The notes under the pieces are model-generated. The model was not told the DNA's origin and searched no databases. It saw only the letters and a list, made by a program, of their open reading frames with translations. A stretch of DNA of 64,000 nucleotides from Kosakonia radicincitans DSM 16656 (GTDB lineage: Bacteria > Pseudomonadota > Gammaproteobacteria > Enterobacterales > Enterobacteriaceae). Positions 50,478-60,300 of this stretch are shown one piece after another. Within the stretch, counting starts at the first letter, position 1, and every line of letters begins with the position of its first letter. The stretch lies in contig NZ_CP018016.1 of the NCBI RefSeq assembly GCF_000280495.2, forward strand, positions 2,914,001 to 2,978,000. Reading direction: 5' to 3'. The position numbers and the translations under genes were made by a program.

Positions 50478-51680
50478 ATGACTACGAATACCGTTTCACG
50501 AAAAGTCGCGTGGCTTCGGGTCGTAACGCTTGCCGTTGCTGCTTTCATTTTTAATACCACCGAGTTCGTGCCTGTGGGGTTACTGTCGGATATCGCTCAG
50601 AGTTTCGACATGGAGACCGCGCAGGTGGGGATTATGCTGACCATCTACGCCTGGGTTGTGGCGCTGATGTCGCTGCCCTTTATGCTGCTGACCAGCCAGA
50701 TCGAGCGTCGTAATCTGTTGATTGGTTTGTTTGTGTTGTTTATTGCCAGCCATGTACTGTCGTTTCTGGCGTGGAACTTTAAGGTGCTGGTGATAAGCCG
50801 CATCGGTATTGCTTTCGCCCATGCGATTTTCTGGTCGATCACCGCCTCGCTGGCAATCCGCCTGGCGCCCGCCGGTAAACGCGCGCAGGCGCTGAGCCTG
50901 ATCGCCACCGGTACCGCGCTGGCGATGGTGCTGGGCCTGCCGATTGGCCGCATTGTCGGGCAATATTTTGGCTGGCGCACCACCTTCTTTGCCATCGGTC
51001 TTGGCGCCCTCATCACACTGGTTTCTCTGATAAAACTGCTGCCGCCCCTGCCAAGCGAACACTCCGGATCGCTGAAAAGCCTGCCGCTGCTGTTCCGTCG
51101 TCCGGCGCTGATGAGCATCTACCTGCTGACGGTAGTCGTGGTGACCGCCCATTACACCGCTTACAGCTATATTGAGCCGTTTGTGCAGAATGTGGCTGGC
51201 TTTAGCGCCGGTTTCGCCACCGTACTGCTGCTGATCCTCGGCGGCGCGGGGATTATCGGCAGTATCTTGTTCGGCAAGCTGGGCAATCAGCACGCGTCCG
51301 GTCTGGTGTGTAGCGCGATTGGCCTGCTGGTGTTGTCGCTGGTGTTCATGCTGCCCGCTTCCGGCAGCGAGACGCATCTGGCGGTGCTGAGCGTTTTCTG
51401 GGGCATGGCGATCATGATTATCGGCCTCGGCATGCAGGTGAAAGTGCTGGCGCTGGCGCCCGATGCCACTGACGTAGCAATGGCGCTGTTTTCCGGCATT
51501 TTTAACATTGGCATTGGCGCCGGTGCGCTGGTTGGCAACCAGATCAGCCTGCACTGGTCGATGGATATCATCGGCTATGCGGGTGCGATCCCGGCGATTG
51601 CCGCGCTGGTATGGGCGGTGGTGATTTTCCGCCGCTGGCCGGTAAAACTGGAAGAACAGGTAAGCCACAGCCATATGTAG
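50478..51680 (+). CDS. sotB: SotB, sugar efflux transporter (MFS)
   Basis: 400 residues, 12 membrane helices, near E. coli SotB (396) and in the same position before the mar region. N-terminal [22 protein letters not shown] and [25 protein letters not shown] are typical of the DHA1 sugar/arabinose exporter branch. It exports sugars and IPTG-like molecules in E. coli. Confidence 0.92.
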   Translation: MTTNTVSRKVAWLRVVTLAVAAFIFNTTEFVPVGLLSDIAQSFDMETAQVGIMLTIYAWVVALMSLPFMLLTSQIERRNLLIGLFVLFIASHVLSFLAWNFKVLVISRIGIAFAHAIFWSITASLAIRLAPAGKRAQALSLIATGTALAMVLGLPIGRIVGQYFGWRTTFFAIGLGALITLVSLIKLLPPLPSEHSGSLKSLPLLFRRPALMSIYLLTVVVVTAHYTAYSYIEPFVQNVAGFSAGFATVLLLILGGAGIIGSILFGKLGNQHASGLVCSAIGLLVLSLVFMLPASGSETHLAVLSVFWGMAIMIIGLGMQVKVLALAPDATDVAMALFSGIFNIGIGAGALVGNQISLHWSMDIIGYAGAIPAIAALVWAVVIFRRWPVKLEEQVSHSHM

Positions 51681-51691
51681 CGGCTCGTGGC

Positions 51692-52846
51692 TCAAAGTGT
51701 TTCGGACACCATTTTATCCATCACCGCGGTTTGCCAGTCAAACCACGGGTTCCAGGTCAGGCGGGCATGAATTTTACCCGCTTCGACCAGCCCCCAATCG
51801 GAATACCACACCTCTTCCCCCTTCAGACAGCGCTGCGCCGCATCGTCAGGCTGACCGTTGGCGCAGAGCAGTACGCTGCCTTTGCGGCCATACAGCGGGT
51901 TTTGCGGCGAAAACAGCACCGACATATGCGAAAACTGACTGATGCGATCCTGCGGCAGAAAATCCGTTTTCACCAGAATGCGGGAGACGTTCGCCACTTC
52001 CGGACGCGGCGCGCCGTACCAGATCACCCGGCTGGCGGGATGGGGAAAGCTGCGGTCAAAATGGTCGAGGATCCAACGGGTATTGAGCACGGAATCATGC
52101 TCGCTGAGCACAATCAGCGCCGGCTTGTCCCAGCTTTTACGCGCCAGCCACTGCTGCGCGCTGGCGCTGGTGCGCCAGAACTGGGCAAACCCATTCGTCG
52201 GTACGCGTAAATAACGGGTGGCGATCTGCTGCGGGAATACCGTGCTCGGCGGGCGCAACCAGTCGCGAAATAGCGCCACCGTCGGGGCGAGAAAATCGTA
52301 GGCGGTGTTGGATTTAAACGCCGGAGAGAATAACAGCAAGCCCTGCACCCTATCGTGATGCGTCATGGCATACTCCAGCGCCAGATTACCGCCGGTGGAG
52401 AAGCCGCCGAGCCACAGCGTATCCACCTCTTTTGCCAGGATATCGGCCTGTTCACGCACCACCTGCCGCCACTGTTCGACGCTGACGTTCAGCAGGTCAG
52501 AGGGCCGTGTGCCGTGCCCCGGCAAAAGGACAGTGCGCACCAAAAAACCCTGTTTCGCCAGCGCTGGCGCAATATCGACAAACGAGCCAGGCCCATCGCC
52601 AAGGCCGTGGATCAGTAAAATGCCTTTACGGGCAGGCTGCGACGGGCGCCACTCCTGCGGCGTGTTGAGCGTCAGCTCCGCCGTTTTATCCAGCGTTTGA
52701 AAGGCCCGATGCGCACGTACATAGTCGCGGGTTTGTAACTGATAATCGGCAAAGCTTGCCTGCCCCAGCGGCGGTTGCGCGGTTTGTTGATGCTGGCAGC
52801 CTGTCAGCATCAACATCATGATCGCCAGCACAACCCCTCTGCCCAT
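51692..52846 (-). CDS. Lipoprotein alpha/beta hydrolase
   Basis: 384 residues. It opens with a lipoprotein signal, [17 protein letters not shown], with lipobox LTGC. The hydrolase core has ILLIHGLGDGPGSF (oxyanion side), the nucleophile elbow GGFSTGG, an acid in SEHDSVLN and a late histidine in ISQFSHMS, so the triad is complete. An envelope esterase or lipase is likely. The start overlaps the marC stop by one base (TGATG), so it is translated with marC; E. coli K-12 does not have this gene here. Confidence 0.86.
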   Translation of the reverse strand: MGRGVVLAIMMLMLTGCQHQQTAQPPLGQASFADYQLQTRDYVRAHRAFQTLDKTAELTLNTPQEWRPSQPARKGILLIHGLGDGPGSFVDIAPALAKQGFLVRTVLLPGHGTRPSDLLNVSVEQWRQVVREQADILAKEVDTLWLGGFSTGGNLALEYAMTHHDRVQGLLLFSPAFKSNTAYDFLAPTVALFRDWLRPPSTVFPQQIATRYLRVPTNGFAQFWRTSASAQQWLARKSWDKPALIVLSEHDSVLNTRWILDHFDRSFPHPASRVIWYGAPRPEVANVSRILVKTDFLPQDRISQFSHMSVLFSPQNPLYGRKGSVLLCANGQPDDAAQRCLKGEEVWYSDWGLVEAGKIHARLTWNPWFDWQTAVMDKMVSETL

Positions 52847-53520
52847 CAGGCGGCTCCGTGGAAAGTGGTAATAATCTCCAGCACGCCGTTGATGATAAAT
52901 TGCACGCCCATGCAGACCAGCAAAAAGCCCATTAACCGGGAGATCGCTTCTATTCCGCCCTTGCCGACCAGCCGCATGATCGCGCCGGAACTGCGCAGAC
53001 TGCCCCATAAGATCACCGATACAGCGGCAAAGACGAGCGGCGGCGCAAGGAAAATCACCCAGTCGGGAAATGTCGAGCTGTGGCGGATCGTCGATGCCGA
53101 ACTGATGATCATGGCGATAGTTCCCGGCCCGGCGGTGCTGGGCATCGCCAGCGGTACGAAGGCGATATTGGTACCGGGCTCATCCTCCAGCTCTTCAGAT
53201 TTGGTTTTTGCTTCTGGCGATTCGTGCGGTTTTTGCTGCGGGAACAGCATGCGAAAACCAATAAAGGCGACAATCAACCCACCGGCAATCCGCAAACCCG
53301 GGATCGAGATGCCGAACGTGTTCATCACCAACTGCCCGGCATAATATGCCACCATCATAATGATGAAGACATACACCGACGCCATCAGCGCTTGTTGATT
53401 ACGCTGGGCGTTATTCATATTGCCCGCCAGCCCTAAAAACAGCGCTACGGTGGTTAACGGGTTCGCCAGCGGCAGTATCACCACCAGCCCCAGACCGATA
53501 GCTTTAAACAATTCAAGCAT
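52846..53520 (-). CDS. marC: MarC, inner-membrane protein
   Basis: 224 residues, close to E. coli MarC (221), with six membrane helices. It starts at 53520 ([20 protein letters not shown]). Despite the name it is not needed for multiple antibiotic resistance in E. coli and its role is unknown. It is divergent from marRAB across the mar operator. Confidence 0.94.
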   Translation of the reverse strand: MLELFKAIGLGLVVILPLANPLTTVALFLGLAGNMNNAQRNQQALMASVYVFIIMMVAYYAGQLVMNTFGISIPGLRIAGGLIVAFIGFRMLFPQQKPHESPEAKTKSEELEDEPGTNIAFVPLAMPSTAGPGTIAMIISSASTIRHSSTFPDWVIFLAPPLVFAAVSVILWGSLRSSGAIMRLVGKGGIEAISRLMGFLLVCMGVQFIINGVLEIITTFHGAA

Positions 53521-53665
53521 GATGCGCGACGCTCCTTGTGTGGTCAAAGCCCGGGCAGTATAGCGTTAACACAGCGGCAATGGGATGTTTGTAGACTGGC
53601 AACAGCACCTTAACGCAAACCGATTCAGTTGTTTACGTTGTGTAAAATTTTACCGTTATGAAACG

Positions 53666-53764
53666 TTTTAGCAAATAGTGGCATCCGGGAATCCATTCTG
53701 TTGACTTATATTTGCCTGAGCAATAATATCTGCCGTGATTAATCTACTTGCCGGGGCAATCATT
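53666..53764 (+). promoter_or_regulatory. marO: marbox, promoter and two MarR sites
   Basis: Elements in order: marbox TTTTAGCAAATAGTGGCATC (53666-53685), -35 TTGACT (53701-53706), 17-bp spacer, -10 TAATAT (53724-53729), MarR site I TATTTGCCTGAGCAATAAT overlapping the promoter, and site II CTACTTGCCGGGGCAATCAT at 53744-53763, abutting the marR start. The layout is that of E. coli marO, with autoactivation by MarA and repression by MarR. Confidence 0.88.
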
Positions 53765-54199
53765 GTGAAAAGCACGAATGATCTGTTTAACGATATCATT
53801 CCTTTAGGCCGCTTAATCCATATGGTTAACCAGAAAAAAGATCGTTTACTCAACGACTATTTATCGCCGCTGGATATCACTGCCACCCAGTTTAAGGTGC
53901 TGTGTTCTATCCGCTGCCAAACCTGTATCACCCCGGTAGAACTAAAAAAAATTCTTTCCGTCGATCTCGGCGCCCTGACCCGCATGCTGGACAGACTGGT
54001 ATGCAAAGGCTGGATCGTGCGTAACCCGAATCCGAATGACAAACGCGGCGTGTTGGTGCAATTAACGCCCGACGGCGCGGCGCTTTGTGAGCAATGTCAT
54101 CAATTGGTAGGGAAAGATCTGCACCAGGAATTGACAAAAAACTTAACGGCAGAAGAAGTGGCAACCCTTGAGTCTTTGCTCAGGAAAATATTGCCGTAA
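53765..54199 (+). CDS. marR: MarR, repressor of the mar operon
   Basis: 144 residues from the GTG at 53765, the E. coli length and the same start codon. The winged helix contains [27 protein letters not shown] region and the recognition helix [18 protein letters not shown]. The cysteine in the position of copper-sensed C80 is present (RLVCKGW). It releases marO on binding phenolics such as salicylate. The frame is open to 53735 upstream but includes operator site II. Confidence 0.96.
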   Translation: MKSTNDLFNDIIPLGRLIHMVNQKKDRLLNDYLSPLDITATQFKVLCSIRCQTCITPVELKKILSVDLGALTRMLDRLVCKGWIVRNPNPNDKRGVLVQLTPDGAALCEQCHQLVGKDLHQELTKNLTAEEVATLESLLRKILP

Positions 54200-54218
54200 A
54201 AAACAAAGAGGTATGACG

Positions 54219-54599
54219 ATGTCCAGACGCAATACTGACGCTATCACCATTCATAGCATTTTGGACTGGATCGAGGATAACCTGGAATCGCCGCTGTCAC
54301 TGGAAAAAGTGTCAGAACGTTCAGGTTACTCCAAGTGGCACCTGCAACGGATGTTTAAAAAAGAGACCGGTCATTCGCTGGGCCAATACATTCGCAGCCG
54401 CAAGCTGACGGAAATTGCGCAAAAGCTCAAGGAGAGCAACGAACCGATCCTGTATCTGGCGGAACGTTATGGGTTTGAATCGCAACAAACCCTGACCCGC
54501 ACGTTCAAAAACTATTTTGACGTGCCGCCGCATAAATTCCGCGTGACAGATATGCCTGCTGAATCAAGGTATCTCTACCCGCTAAACCATGCTTGTTAA
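54219..54599 (+). CDS. marA: MarA, AraC-family activator of the mar regulon
   Basis: 126 residues, nearly identical to E. coli MarA up to residue 105. Two helix-turn-helix units: [22 protein letters not shown] and [22 protein letters not shown]. It activates efflux and stress genes through marboxes. ATG 54219 (MSRRNTDA) is preferred: GAGG is seven bases before it and only one base before the alternative ATG at 54213. The C-terminal tail differs from E. coli. Confidence 0.96.
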   Translation: MSRRNTDAITIHSILDWIEDNLESPLSLEKVSERSGYSKWHLQRMFKKETGHSLGQYIRSRKLTEIAQKLKESNEPILYLAERYGFESQQTLTRTFKNYFDVPPHKFRVTDMPAESRYLYPLNHAC

Positions 54600-54633
54600 T
54601 TATCGCCTGTTTTAAAGACGTATCGAGGAATGT

Positions 54634-54849
54634 ATGAAACGTATTGCCTGTGCCGCCATCTCGCTGATGGTTCTGTTTTCCGGCCAGAGTTATGCGGAAC
54701 AATTCAATCATCCGGCACCGCAGGATTCCCGCGACGCGATGATTTTACCCGCCCCCCAACAAACATCGCCGTATGACTTTAACCATATGGGTGTGGGCAG
54801 TGACAAATCCGACGTATTAGGCGTGCCCTATTACAATCAGCACGGCTAA
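54634..54849 (+). CDS. marB: MarB, periplasmic protein of the mar operon
   Basis: 71 residues with a cleavable signal peptide (MKRIACAAISLMVLFSGQSYA, cleavage likely after YA) and a short mature part that includes HPAPQDSRDAMILP and YDFNHMGVGSDKSDVLGVPY. In E. coli MarB modestly lowers marA expression; the mechanism is unknown. Last gene of marRAB, with a strong terminator after it. Confidence 0.93.
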   Translation: MKRIACAAISLMVLFSGQSYAEQFNHPAPQDSRDAMILPAPQQTSPYDFNHMGVGSDKSDVLGVPYYNQHG

Positions 54850-54856
54850 TCGTTTT

Positions 54857-54882
54857 GCCCCGCATAAGCGGGGCTTTTTTTT
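54857..54882 (+). terminator. Intrinsic terminator of marRAB
   Basis: GCCCCGC-ATAA-GCGGGGC followed by eight T, eight bases after the marB stop. Confidence 0.9.
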
Positions 54883-54924
54883 ATTCCCTGCCTGATTAGC
54901 CCTTTCCCGACAAACCGCAGTGTA

Positions 54925-55818
54925 TTAGGCCTGCACCGCACGGCGCAGACGAAAACCAAAAACGTTGATATACAGACCGCCCATCACCAGCACTGCGCCT
55001 GCCAGCTGCAGGGCCGATAAGGTTTCGCCCAACAGAATTGCCGCGCTCGCCATGCCGACGACCGGCACCAGCAGCGACAGCGGCGCGACGCGCCAGGTTT
55101 CATAGCGCCCCAGCAATGAACCCCAGATGCCGTAGCCGATGATGGTCGCGACAAACGCCAGATAGACCAGCGACAGCAGCGTGGTGGTATCAATACTCAC
55201 CAGGCTTCGCAGCATCAACGCCGGACCGTCGAACACCAGAGAAGCAATCATAAACGGCACAATCGGAATTAAGGCGCTCCATACCACCAGCGACATCACC
55301 GCCGGTCGTGAGCTGTGCTGCATGATTTTTTTGTTGAAGATATTGCCACAGGCCCAACTGAACGCCGCCGCCAGTGTCAGCACAAAGCCCACCAGCGGAA
55401 TGTGCTGACCATTAAGACTCGATTCGATCAACACCAGCACCCCCAGTACCGCCAGCGAAATGCCGACCAGCTGTTTTGATTGCAGCCGCTCGCCAAAGAC
55501 ACCCGCGCCGAGAATAATGGTGAAAAAGGCCTGCGCCTGTAATACCAGCGATGCCAGCCCGGCAGGCATGCCGAATTTGATGGCGCAAAACAGAAAGGCG
55601 AACTGACCGAAACTGATCGTCAGCCCGTAACCCAGCAACAAACGCAGCGGAATGTTGGGCCGCGCGACGAACAAAATTGCCGGGAACGCCACTAACACAA
55701 AGCGTAAACCTGCCAACATCAACGGCGGCATACTGTGCAGGCCAACTTTGATCACCACAAAATTCAGCCCCCACGCCACGACCACCAGCATTGCCAGCAG
55801 TACATCTTTACGCGTCAT
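54925..55818 (-). CDS. eamA: EamA, cysteine/O-acetylserine exporter
   Basis: 297 residues, near E. coli EamA (299), with ten membrane helices in two EamA repeats. It exports cysteine-pathway metabolites. The start at 55818 (MTRKDVLLAMLVVVAWGLN) follows AGGGGC; the frame is open 24 codons further upstream without support. Position after marB is as in E. coli. Confidence 0.94.
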   Translation of the reverse strand: MTRKDVLLAMLVVVAWGLNFVVIKVGLHSMPPLMLAGLRFVLVAFPAILFVARPNIPLRLLLGYGLTISFGQFAFLFCAIKFGMPAGLASLVLQAQAFFTIILGAGVFGERLQSKQLVGISLAVLGVLVLIESSLNGQHIPLVGFVLTLAAAFSWACGNIFNKKIMQHSSRPAVMSLVVWSALIPIVPFMIASLVFDGPALMLRSLVSIDTTTLLSLVYLAFVATIIGYGIWGSLLGRYETWRVAPLSLLVPVVGMASAAILLGETLSALQLAGAVLVMGGLYINVFGFRLRRAVQA

Positions 55819-56010
55819 TCTTCGCCCCTGTAGTTTCAACTTTTGTAAAAAAGTTACGTTAACGTAAAAAATAGTACAGCGACAGATCATTAAATTCGGT
55901 AGGTCAGTTTAGGCATTTGTCGCTAAATCAGCCGTTGTACATAGCGGTTTATGCATGTTATTGCTGTATACATCACAAAAAACTATAACAACCAGCATGT
56001 CGGGCAAAAC

Positions 56011-57198
56011 ATGACCACACCACAAACACGATCCACCGTCGCACTACTGGCGTCCTCTCTGTTATTAACCATTGGTCGCGGCGCAACGCTGCCGTTTATG
56101 ACCATCTATCTTAATCGCCAGTACGGCATGGCCGTCGATCAGGTCGGTTATGCCATGTCCGTCGCGCTGACTATCGGCGTTGTCTTCAGCCTTGGTTTCG
56201 GCATGCTGGCGGATAAGTTCGATAAAAAACGCTATATGTTGCTGGCGATCGTCGCCTTTATCACCGGTTTTGCTGCCATCCCGCTGACGCATCACGCCGG
56301 GCTGGTTGTGCTCTTTTTCGCCCTGATCAACTGCGCTTATTCGGTCTTCTCCACGGTGCTGAAAGCCTATTTTGCCGATACGCTCACGCCGACGGCGAAA
56401 GCGAAGGTCTTTTCGCTTAACTACACCTTTCTCAACATCGGCTGGACCGTCGGCCCGCCGCTGGGCACGCTGCTGGTGATGCAAAGTATTAATCTGCCAT
56501 TCTGGCTGGCGGCTGTCTGCGCAGCATTCCCACTGGTCTTTATCCAGTCTTTTGTCCGCCGCGTGGCCGTGGGCAGCGGCATGGAGCCTGCGGTTCCCTG
56601 GTCGCCATCGGTGCTGCTGAAAGACAAAGCGCTCGGCTGGTTTACCCTCTCGAACCTGCTTGCTTCCTTCGTGTGCGGCTCTTTCGCCTCCTGCCTTTCC
56701 CAGTACGTGATGGCCGTAGCGGACAGCGATTTTGCGGAAAAAGTGGTGGCCGTCGTGCTGCCGGTCAACGCCGCTATCGTGGTTTCGCTGCAATACGCTG
56801 TCGGGCGCAAACTGACCGCGACCAACCTGCGTCCGCTCATGGCGTTCGGCACACTTTGCTTCGTGGTGGGGCTGGTGGGATTTATGCTCTCCGGCAACAA
56901 CTTATGGTTGTGGGGGCTCTCCGCTGCGGTATTTACGCTGGGCGAAGTGATTTATGCGCCAGGTGAATATTTGCTGATCGATAACATCGCGCCGCCGGGG
57001 ATGAAAGCCACCTATTTTTCCGCCCAGGCGCTGGGCTGGCTGGGTGCGGCGATGAACCCGCTACTGACCGGGATCATTCTCACCACCCTGCCTGCCTGGT
57101 CACTGTTTGTGATCCTGATCGTCACCATTGGCATAGCATGGCTGATGCTGGTGAAAGGGATGCAGGTACGGCAATGGGGCGCGGTGCCAGCGCAATAA
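56011..57198 (+). CDS. ydeE: YdeE, MFS transporter
   Basis: 395 residues, the E. coli YdeE length, 12 membrane helices. The family stretches LLASSLLLTIGRGATLPFMT and GMLADKFDKKRYMLLAI are conserved. YdeE is reported to export dipeptides and related compounds in E. coli. The start MTTPQTRS at 56011 aligns with the E. coli protein; the upstream 20 codons are not conserved. Confidence 0.92.
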   Translation: MTTPQTRSTVALLASSLLLTIGRGATLPFMTIYLNRQYGMAVDQVGYAMSVALTIGVVFSLGFGMLADKFDKKRYMLLAIVAFITGFAAIPLTHHAGLVVLFFALINCAYSVFSTVLKAYFADTLTPTAKAKVFSLNYTFLNIGWTVGPPLGTLLVMQSINLPFWLAAVCAAFPLVFIQSFVRRVAVGSGMEPAVPWSPSVLLKDKALGWFTLSNLLASFVCGSFASCLSQYVMAVADSDFAEKVVAVVLPVNAAIVVSLQYAVGRKLTATNLRPLMAFGTLCFVVGLVGFMLSGNNLWLWGLSAAVFTLGEVIYAPGEYLLIDNIAPPGMKATYFSAQALGWLGAAMNPLLTGIILTTLPAWSLFVILIVTIGIAWLMLVKGMQVRQWGAVPAQ

Positions 57199-57205
57199 AT
57201 AGCAG

Positions 57206-57235
57206 GTGCCTGATGGCGGCCACGCCATCAGGCAC
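57206..57235. terminator. Bidirectional hairpin between ydeE and the MetE-like gene
   Basis: Perfect 13-bp stem GTGCCTGATGGCG / CGCCATCAGGCAC with a 4-base loop, between convergent genes, REP-like in sequence. Confidence 0.75.
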
Positions 57236-57253
57236 TCACAACGCTTTACCGAC

Positions 57254-58357
57254 TCACCACACTTGTGCGGCGATATTTGTCACCAGACGCACTTTGTCCC
57301 ACTGCTGCTCCGGCGTTAGTGAGTTGCCCTCTTCGGTGGAAGCAAAACCGCACTGCGGGCTAAGGCAAATCTGGTTGATATCCACATATTTTGCCGCTTC
57401 CGCGATACGCGCTTTCACCCCTTCCGGGTTTTCCAGCTCGCCGTTTTTAGTGGTAATAAGCCCCAACACCACCTGCTGTTTACCCGGACGAACGAAGCGC
57501 AGCGGTGCAAAATCCCCGGAACGATCGTTGTCATATTCAAGGAAGAAAGCATCAACATTGACGCTGCCGAACAGCACTTCTGCCACCGGCTCGTAGCCGC
57601 CTTCGGAAATCCAGGTCGAACGGAAATTGCCGCGGCAGACATGCAACCCGATGGTCAGATCCTCCGGCTTACCTTCCAGCGCTTTATTGAGTACGCGGGC
57701 ATAAATGCGCGCCAGTTCATCCGGATCGTCACCGCGTTCGCGGATCTGGCGACGCTGATCGTCAGAGCACAGATAGGCCCAGACGGTGTCATCCAGTTGC
57801 AGATAACGGCAACCGGCGGCATAGAAAGCATGAATGGCATCGCGCCAGGTGGTCGCCAGATCGTCAAAATAGGCATCCAGTTGCGGATAGACGGTCGCAT
57901 CAATATCTTTACGCCCGCCGCGGAAATGCAGCACGCTCGGGCTGGGGATGGTCATCTTCGGCTGCGCGTTGCCGCTGATGCTTTTCAGATAGCGGAAATC
58001 ATTCAGCATTGGGTGATCGCCAAAACGCAGTTTGCCGGTGACACGTACGCCGTGGGCTTTGGTTTGTACGCCGTTAAACTGAATACCTTTCTCCGAATCG
58101 TAACGCTCAACCCCTTCCAGCCCGTCGAAGAAATCAAAGTGCCACCAGGCGCGACGAAACTCCCCGTCCGTCACCACATGCAGACCACAGGCGCACTGCT
58201 GTTCAACCACATGACGGATGGCCTCATCTTCGACACTGCGCAACTGCTGTGCGGTGATCTCGCCCTGCGCAAACTGCTGGCGGGCATTTTTGATGGCATC
58301 CGGTCGTAAGAAACTGCCGACTACGTCTGCGCGGAAAGGGGCCTGATGTCGCTGCAT
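57254..58357 (-). CDS. MetE C-terminal-like methyltransferase (YxjG/YxjH type)
   Basis: 367 residues, only the catalytic half of cobalamin-independent methionine synthase. Zinc ligands typical of MetE are visible: H-x-C in GLHVCRGN, a glutamate downstream, and the last cysteine in CLSPQCGF. Short MetE relatives such as YxjG/YxjH in Bacillus may transfer methyl groups to homocysteine or act in sulfur salvage. Possible MetJ boxes lie upstream at 58423-58446. Not part of the E. coli K-12 ydeE region. Confidence 0.85.
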   Translation of the reverse strand: MQRHQAPFRADVVGSFLRPDAIKNARQQFAQGEITAQQLRSVEDEAIRHVVEQQCACGLHVVTDGEFRRAWWHFDFFDGLEGVERYDSEKGIQFNGVQTKAHGVRVTGKLRFGDHPMLNDFRYLKSISGNAQPKMTIPSPSVLHFRGGRKDIDATVYPQLDAYFDDLATTWRDAIHAFYAAGCRYLQLDDTVWAYLCSDDQRRQIRERGDDPDELARIYARVLNKALEGKPEDLTIGLHVCRGNFRSTWISEGGYEPVAEVLFGSVNVDAFFLEYDNDRSGDFAPLRFVRPGKQQVVLGLITTKNGELENPEGVKARIAEAAKYVDINQICLSPQCGFASTEEGNSLTPEQQWDKVRLVTNIAAQVW

Positions 58358-58422
58358 GGTTATTCTCCTCGAACGCCGGAGCAGATGATTACCCGGCGTG
58401 ATAATTCATTATTTGAATTTTT

Positions 58423-58446
58423 AGCCTTCTGGATGGCTAAATGTCC
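58423..58446 (-). promoter_or_regulatory. Possible MetJ boxes upstream of the MetE-like gene
   Basis: Read on the minus strand, three tandem 8-mers GGACATTT, AGCCATCC and AGAAGGCT match the MetJ box AGACGTCT at 5, 5 and 6 of 8 positions. They lie about 65-90 bp upstream of the start codon. MetJ sites are usually such arrays of imperfect boxes. Confidence 0.42.
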
Positions 58447-58543
58447 AAATAAAATGTCACACCGGGCAGAGTGCAGCAACAGAGAAAATTTCACCATACA
58501 TGAGAGAGTTTCATGATGACGTAATGAAGATGAAAAAAGAGGA

Positions 58544-58957
58544 CTAGAAATCCGCTTCGCTCTGCCCGCTGGCGAAGGCATAACCTTCATCTTCCCAGCC
58601 GGTGATGCCACCGATCATGATTTTGACCGGTAGTCCCAGCCGCGCCAGTTTCAGCGCCGCGCGATCGGCACCGTTGCAGTGCGGCCCGGCACAGTACACT
58701 ACAAACAGCGTCTCCGACGGCCAGGCGGACATGCGGTCGGCAGTCATCATGCTGTGCGGCAGATGCAACGCGCCGGGAACGTGACGACGAGCGAAGGCAT
58801 CCGGGCTGCCAACCACATGCAGCAGGACAAAATCTCTGTCGTCATGGGTGATCGCGTCATGCACATCGGCGCAATCTGTTTCAACGCTCAGGCGGCGCAG
58901 AAAATGGCTGGTGGCTTGTTCAGGGGATGCGACGGGAAAATCAGTAACGTAGCTCAT
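58544..58957 (-). CDS. Rhodanese-like sulfurtransferase
   Basis: 137-residue single rhodanese domain. The active-site loop is VVYCAGPHCNGADRAALKL, with the catalytic cysteine in YCAGPHC. It should transfer sulfane sulfur or detoxify an electrophile. It is divergent from the FtrA-type regulator 88 bp away, a pair often seen together in enterobacteria, and is the probable target of that regulator. Confidence 0.86.
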   Translation of the reverse strand: MSYVTDFPVASPEQATSHFLRRLSVETDCADVHDAITHDDRDFVLLHVVGSPDAFARRHVPGALHLPHSMMTADRMSAWPSETLFVVYCAGPHCNGADRAALKLARLGLPVKIMIGGITGWEDEGYAFASGQSEADF

Positions 58958-59045
58958 CGTGCTTTCTCCTTGTTTGTGTTAACAGTAATCTAACCAAAAC
59001 AGGACAACTTAGCTGCACCGTTCTATGCCAGATAACACCAGGATA

Positions 59046-60029
59046 ATGACAACATTACGACATCCCCCCGCACCGCACCGTGTTGTTGCCCTCGCTTATG
59101 ATGGGCTTTGCACCTTTGAGTTTGGCGTCGCGGTGGAGATCTTCGGTCTGCCGCGCCCGGAAATGGGCGATAACTGGTACCACTTCGCCGTTGCGGCAGT
59201 GGATGCCGGGGAACTGCGGGCGACCGGCGGTATTCGTGTAACGGCTGAAGGCGGGCTGGAGCTGCTGGCCGACGCGCAAACCATTGTCGTGCCCGGATGG
59301 CGCGGCGCAGAGTCGCCCGTTCCGGCTGATTTGTGCGCTGCGCTCCAGCAAGCCTGGCAACGGGGTTGCCGCATTATCTCCATCTGTTCCGGGGTGTTTG
59401 TGCTGGCGGCGGCGGGCCTGTTAAACGGGCGCAAAGCCACCACCCACTGGCGTTATACCGATGGGCTGCGCGAGCGCTATCCGGCCATTGTGGTGCTGGA
59501 GGATGCGCTCTATTACGACGAAGGGAATGTGATGACGTCCGCGGGCAGCGCGGCGGGGATTGATCTCTGCCTGCACGTGGTCCGTGAGGATTTTGGTCTT
59601 GAGGCGGCGAACATGGTCGCCCGGAGACTGGTGGTTCAGCCACATCGCGATGGTTCGCAGACGCAGCAGCTTATCCGCCCGGTCGCCCGCACGCGCGAGA
59701 GCCGCCAGTTGGGGCTGCTGTTTGATTTTCTCCACCAGCAACTTGCGGAAAATCATACCGTGGCATCACTGGCGCAACGGGTGGGCATGAGCCCGCGCAC
59801 CTTTTTACGCCGCTTTCAGGAATCGACAGGCACCACGCCGGCACGCTGGATTTTACAGGCGCGGTTGCAGCGCGCTCAGACGCTGCTTGAACAAACACGC
59901 ATGCGTATTGATCTGGTCGCCGGGCAGGCAGGATTTGGTAATGCCGCGTTGCTGCGCCACCATTTTCATCAGCAATATGGCATCTCCCCGGCGATGTACC
60001 GCAAGAAATTTGCCGAAACAGCGAAATAA
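59046..60029 (+). CDS. ftrA: FtrA/GlxA-type AraC-family regulator
   Basis: 327 residues: an N-terminal DJ-1/PfpI-like domain (about 15-180) with the nucleophile-elbow segment IISICSGVFVLAAAGLLNGR, and a C-terminal AraC domain with HTVASLAQRVGMSPRTFLRRFQ and DLVAGQAGFGNAALLRHHFHQQYG. This is the GlxA/FtrA group. Start at ATG 59046 because AGGA stands just before it; ATG 59025, seven codons upstream, has no ribosome site. It probably controls the divergent rhodanese gene. Confidence 0.84.
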   Translation: MTTLRHPPAPHRVVALAYDGLCTFEFGVAVEIFGLPRPEMGDNWYHFAVAAVDAGELRATGGIRVTAEGGLELLADAQTIVVPGWRGAESPVPADLCAALQQAWQRGCRIISICSGVFVLAAAGLLNGRKATTHWRYTDGLRERYPAIVVLEDALYYDEGNVMTSAGSAAGIDLCLHVVREDFGLEAANMVARRLVVQPHRDGSQTQQLIRPVARTRESRQLGLLFDFLHQQLAENHTVASLAQRVGMSPRTFLRRFQESTGTTPARWILQARLQRAQTLLEQTRMRIDLVAGQAGFGNAALLRHHFHQQYGISPAMYRKKFAETAK

Positions 60030-60136
60030 CGCGCGCCATTCAGGCTTTATTGAGGTTCACCAGGTTATTATCTCTCCATCGCGGCTAAATAATTAAGGTA
60101 AGAGAGGCAAGTTGGTTAATTAGATGGAGGTTTAAA

Positions 60137-60232
60137 ATGATGGCAAATATGCATGTCTTTATGGCAGTACTGGGAGTGATTCTTTTTTCCGGATTCCTTG
60201 CTGCTTATTTTAGCCACAAATGGGACGACTGA
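60137..60232 (+). CDS. mgtS: MgtS, small membrane protein stabilising MgtA
   Basis: 31 residues, MMANMHVFMAVLGVILFSGF and then LAAYFSHKWDD, differing from E. coli MgtS (YneM) at only a few places. MgtS is induced in low magnesium and protects the magnesium importer MgtA from degradation. A GGAGG site stands six bases upstream. A weak PhoP-box-like repeat, GGTTCA-N5-TTATTA at 60054-60070, lies upstream. Location next to mgrR and before dcp agrees with E. coli. Confidence 0.93.
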   Translation: MMANMHVFMAVLGVILFSGFLAAYFSHKWDD

Positions 60233-60257
60233 TGAACAGCGATAATCCCCCACCGGG

Positions 60258-60292
60258 AAGGCCCCTTGCGTAAATGCGTGAGGGGCCTTTTT
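60258..60292 (+). terminator. Intrinsic terminator of mgtS
   Basis: AAGGCCCCT stem paired with AGGGGCCTT and a following T-run, about 26 bases after the mgtS stop. Confidence 0.85.
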
Positions 60293-60300
60293 CGTTATGC

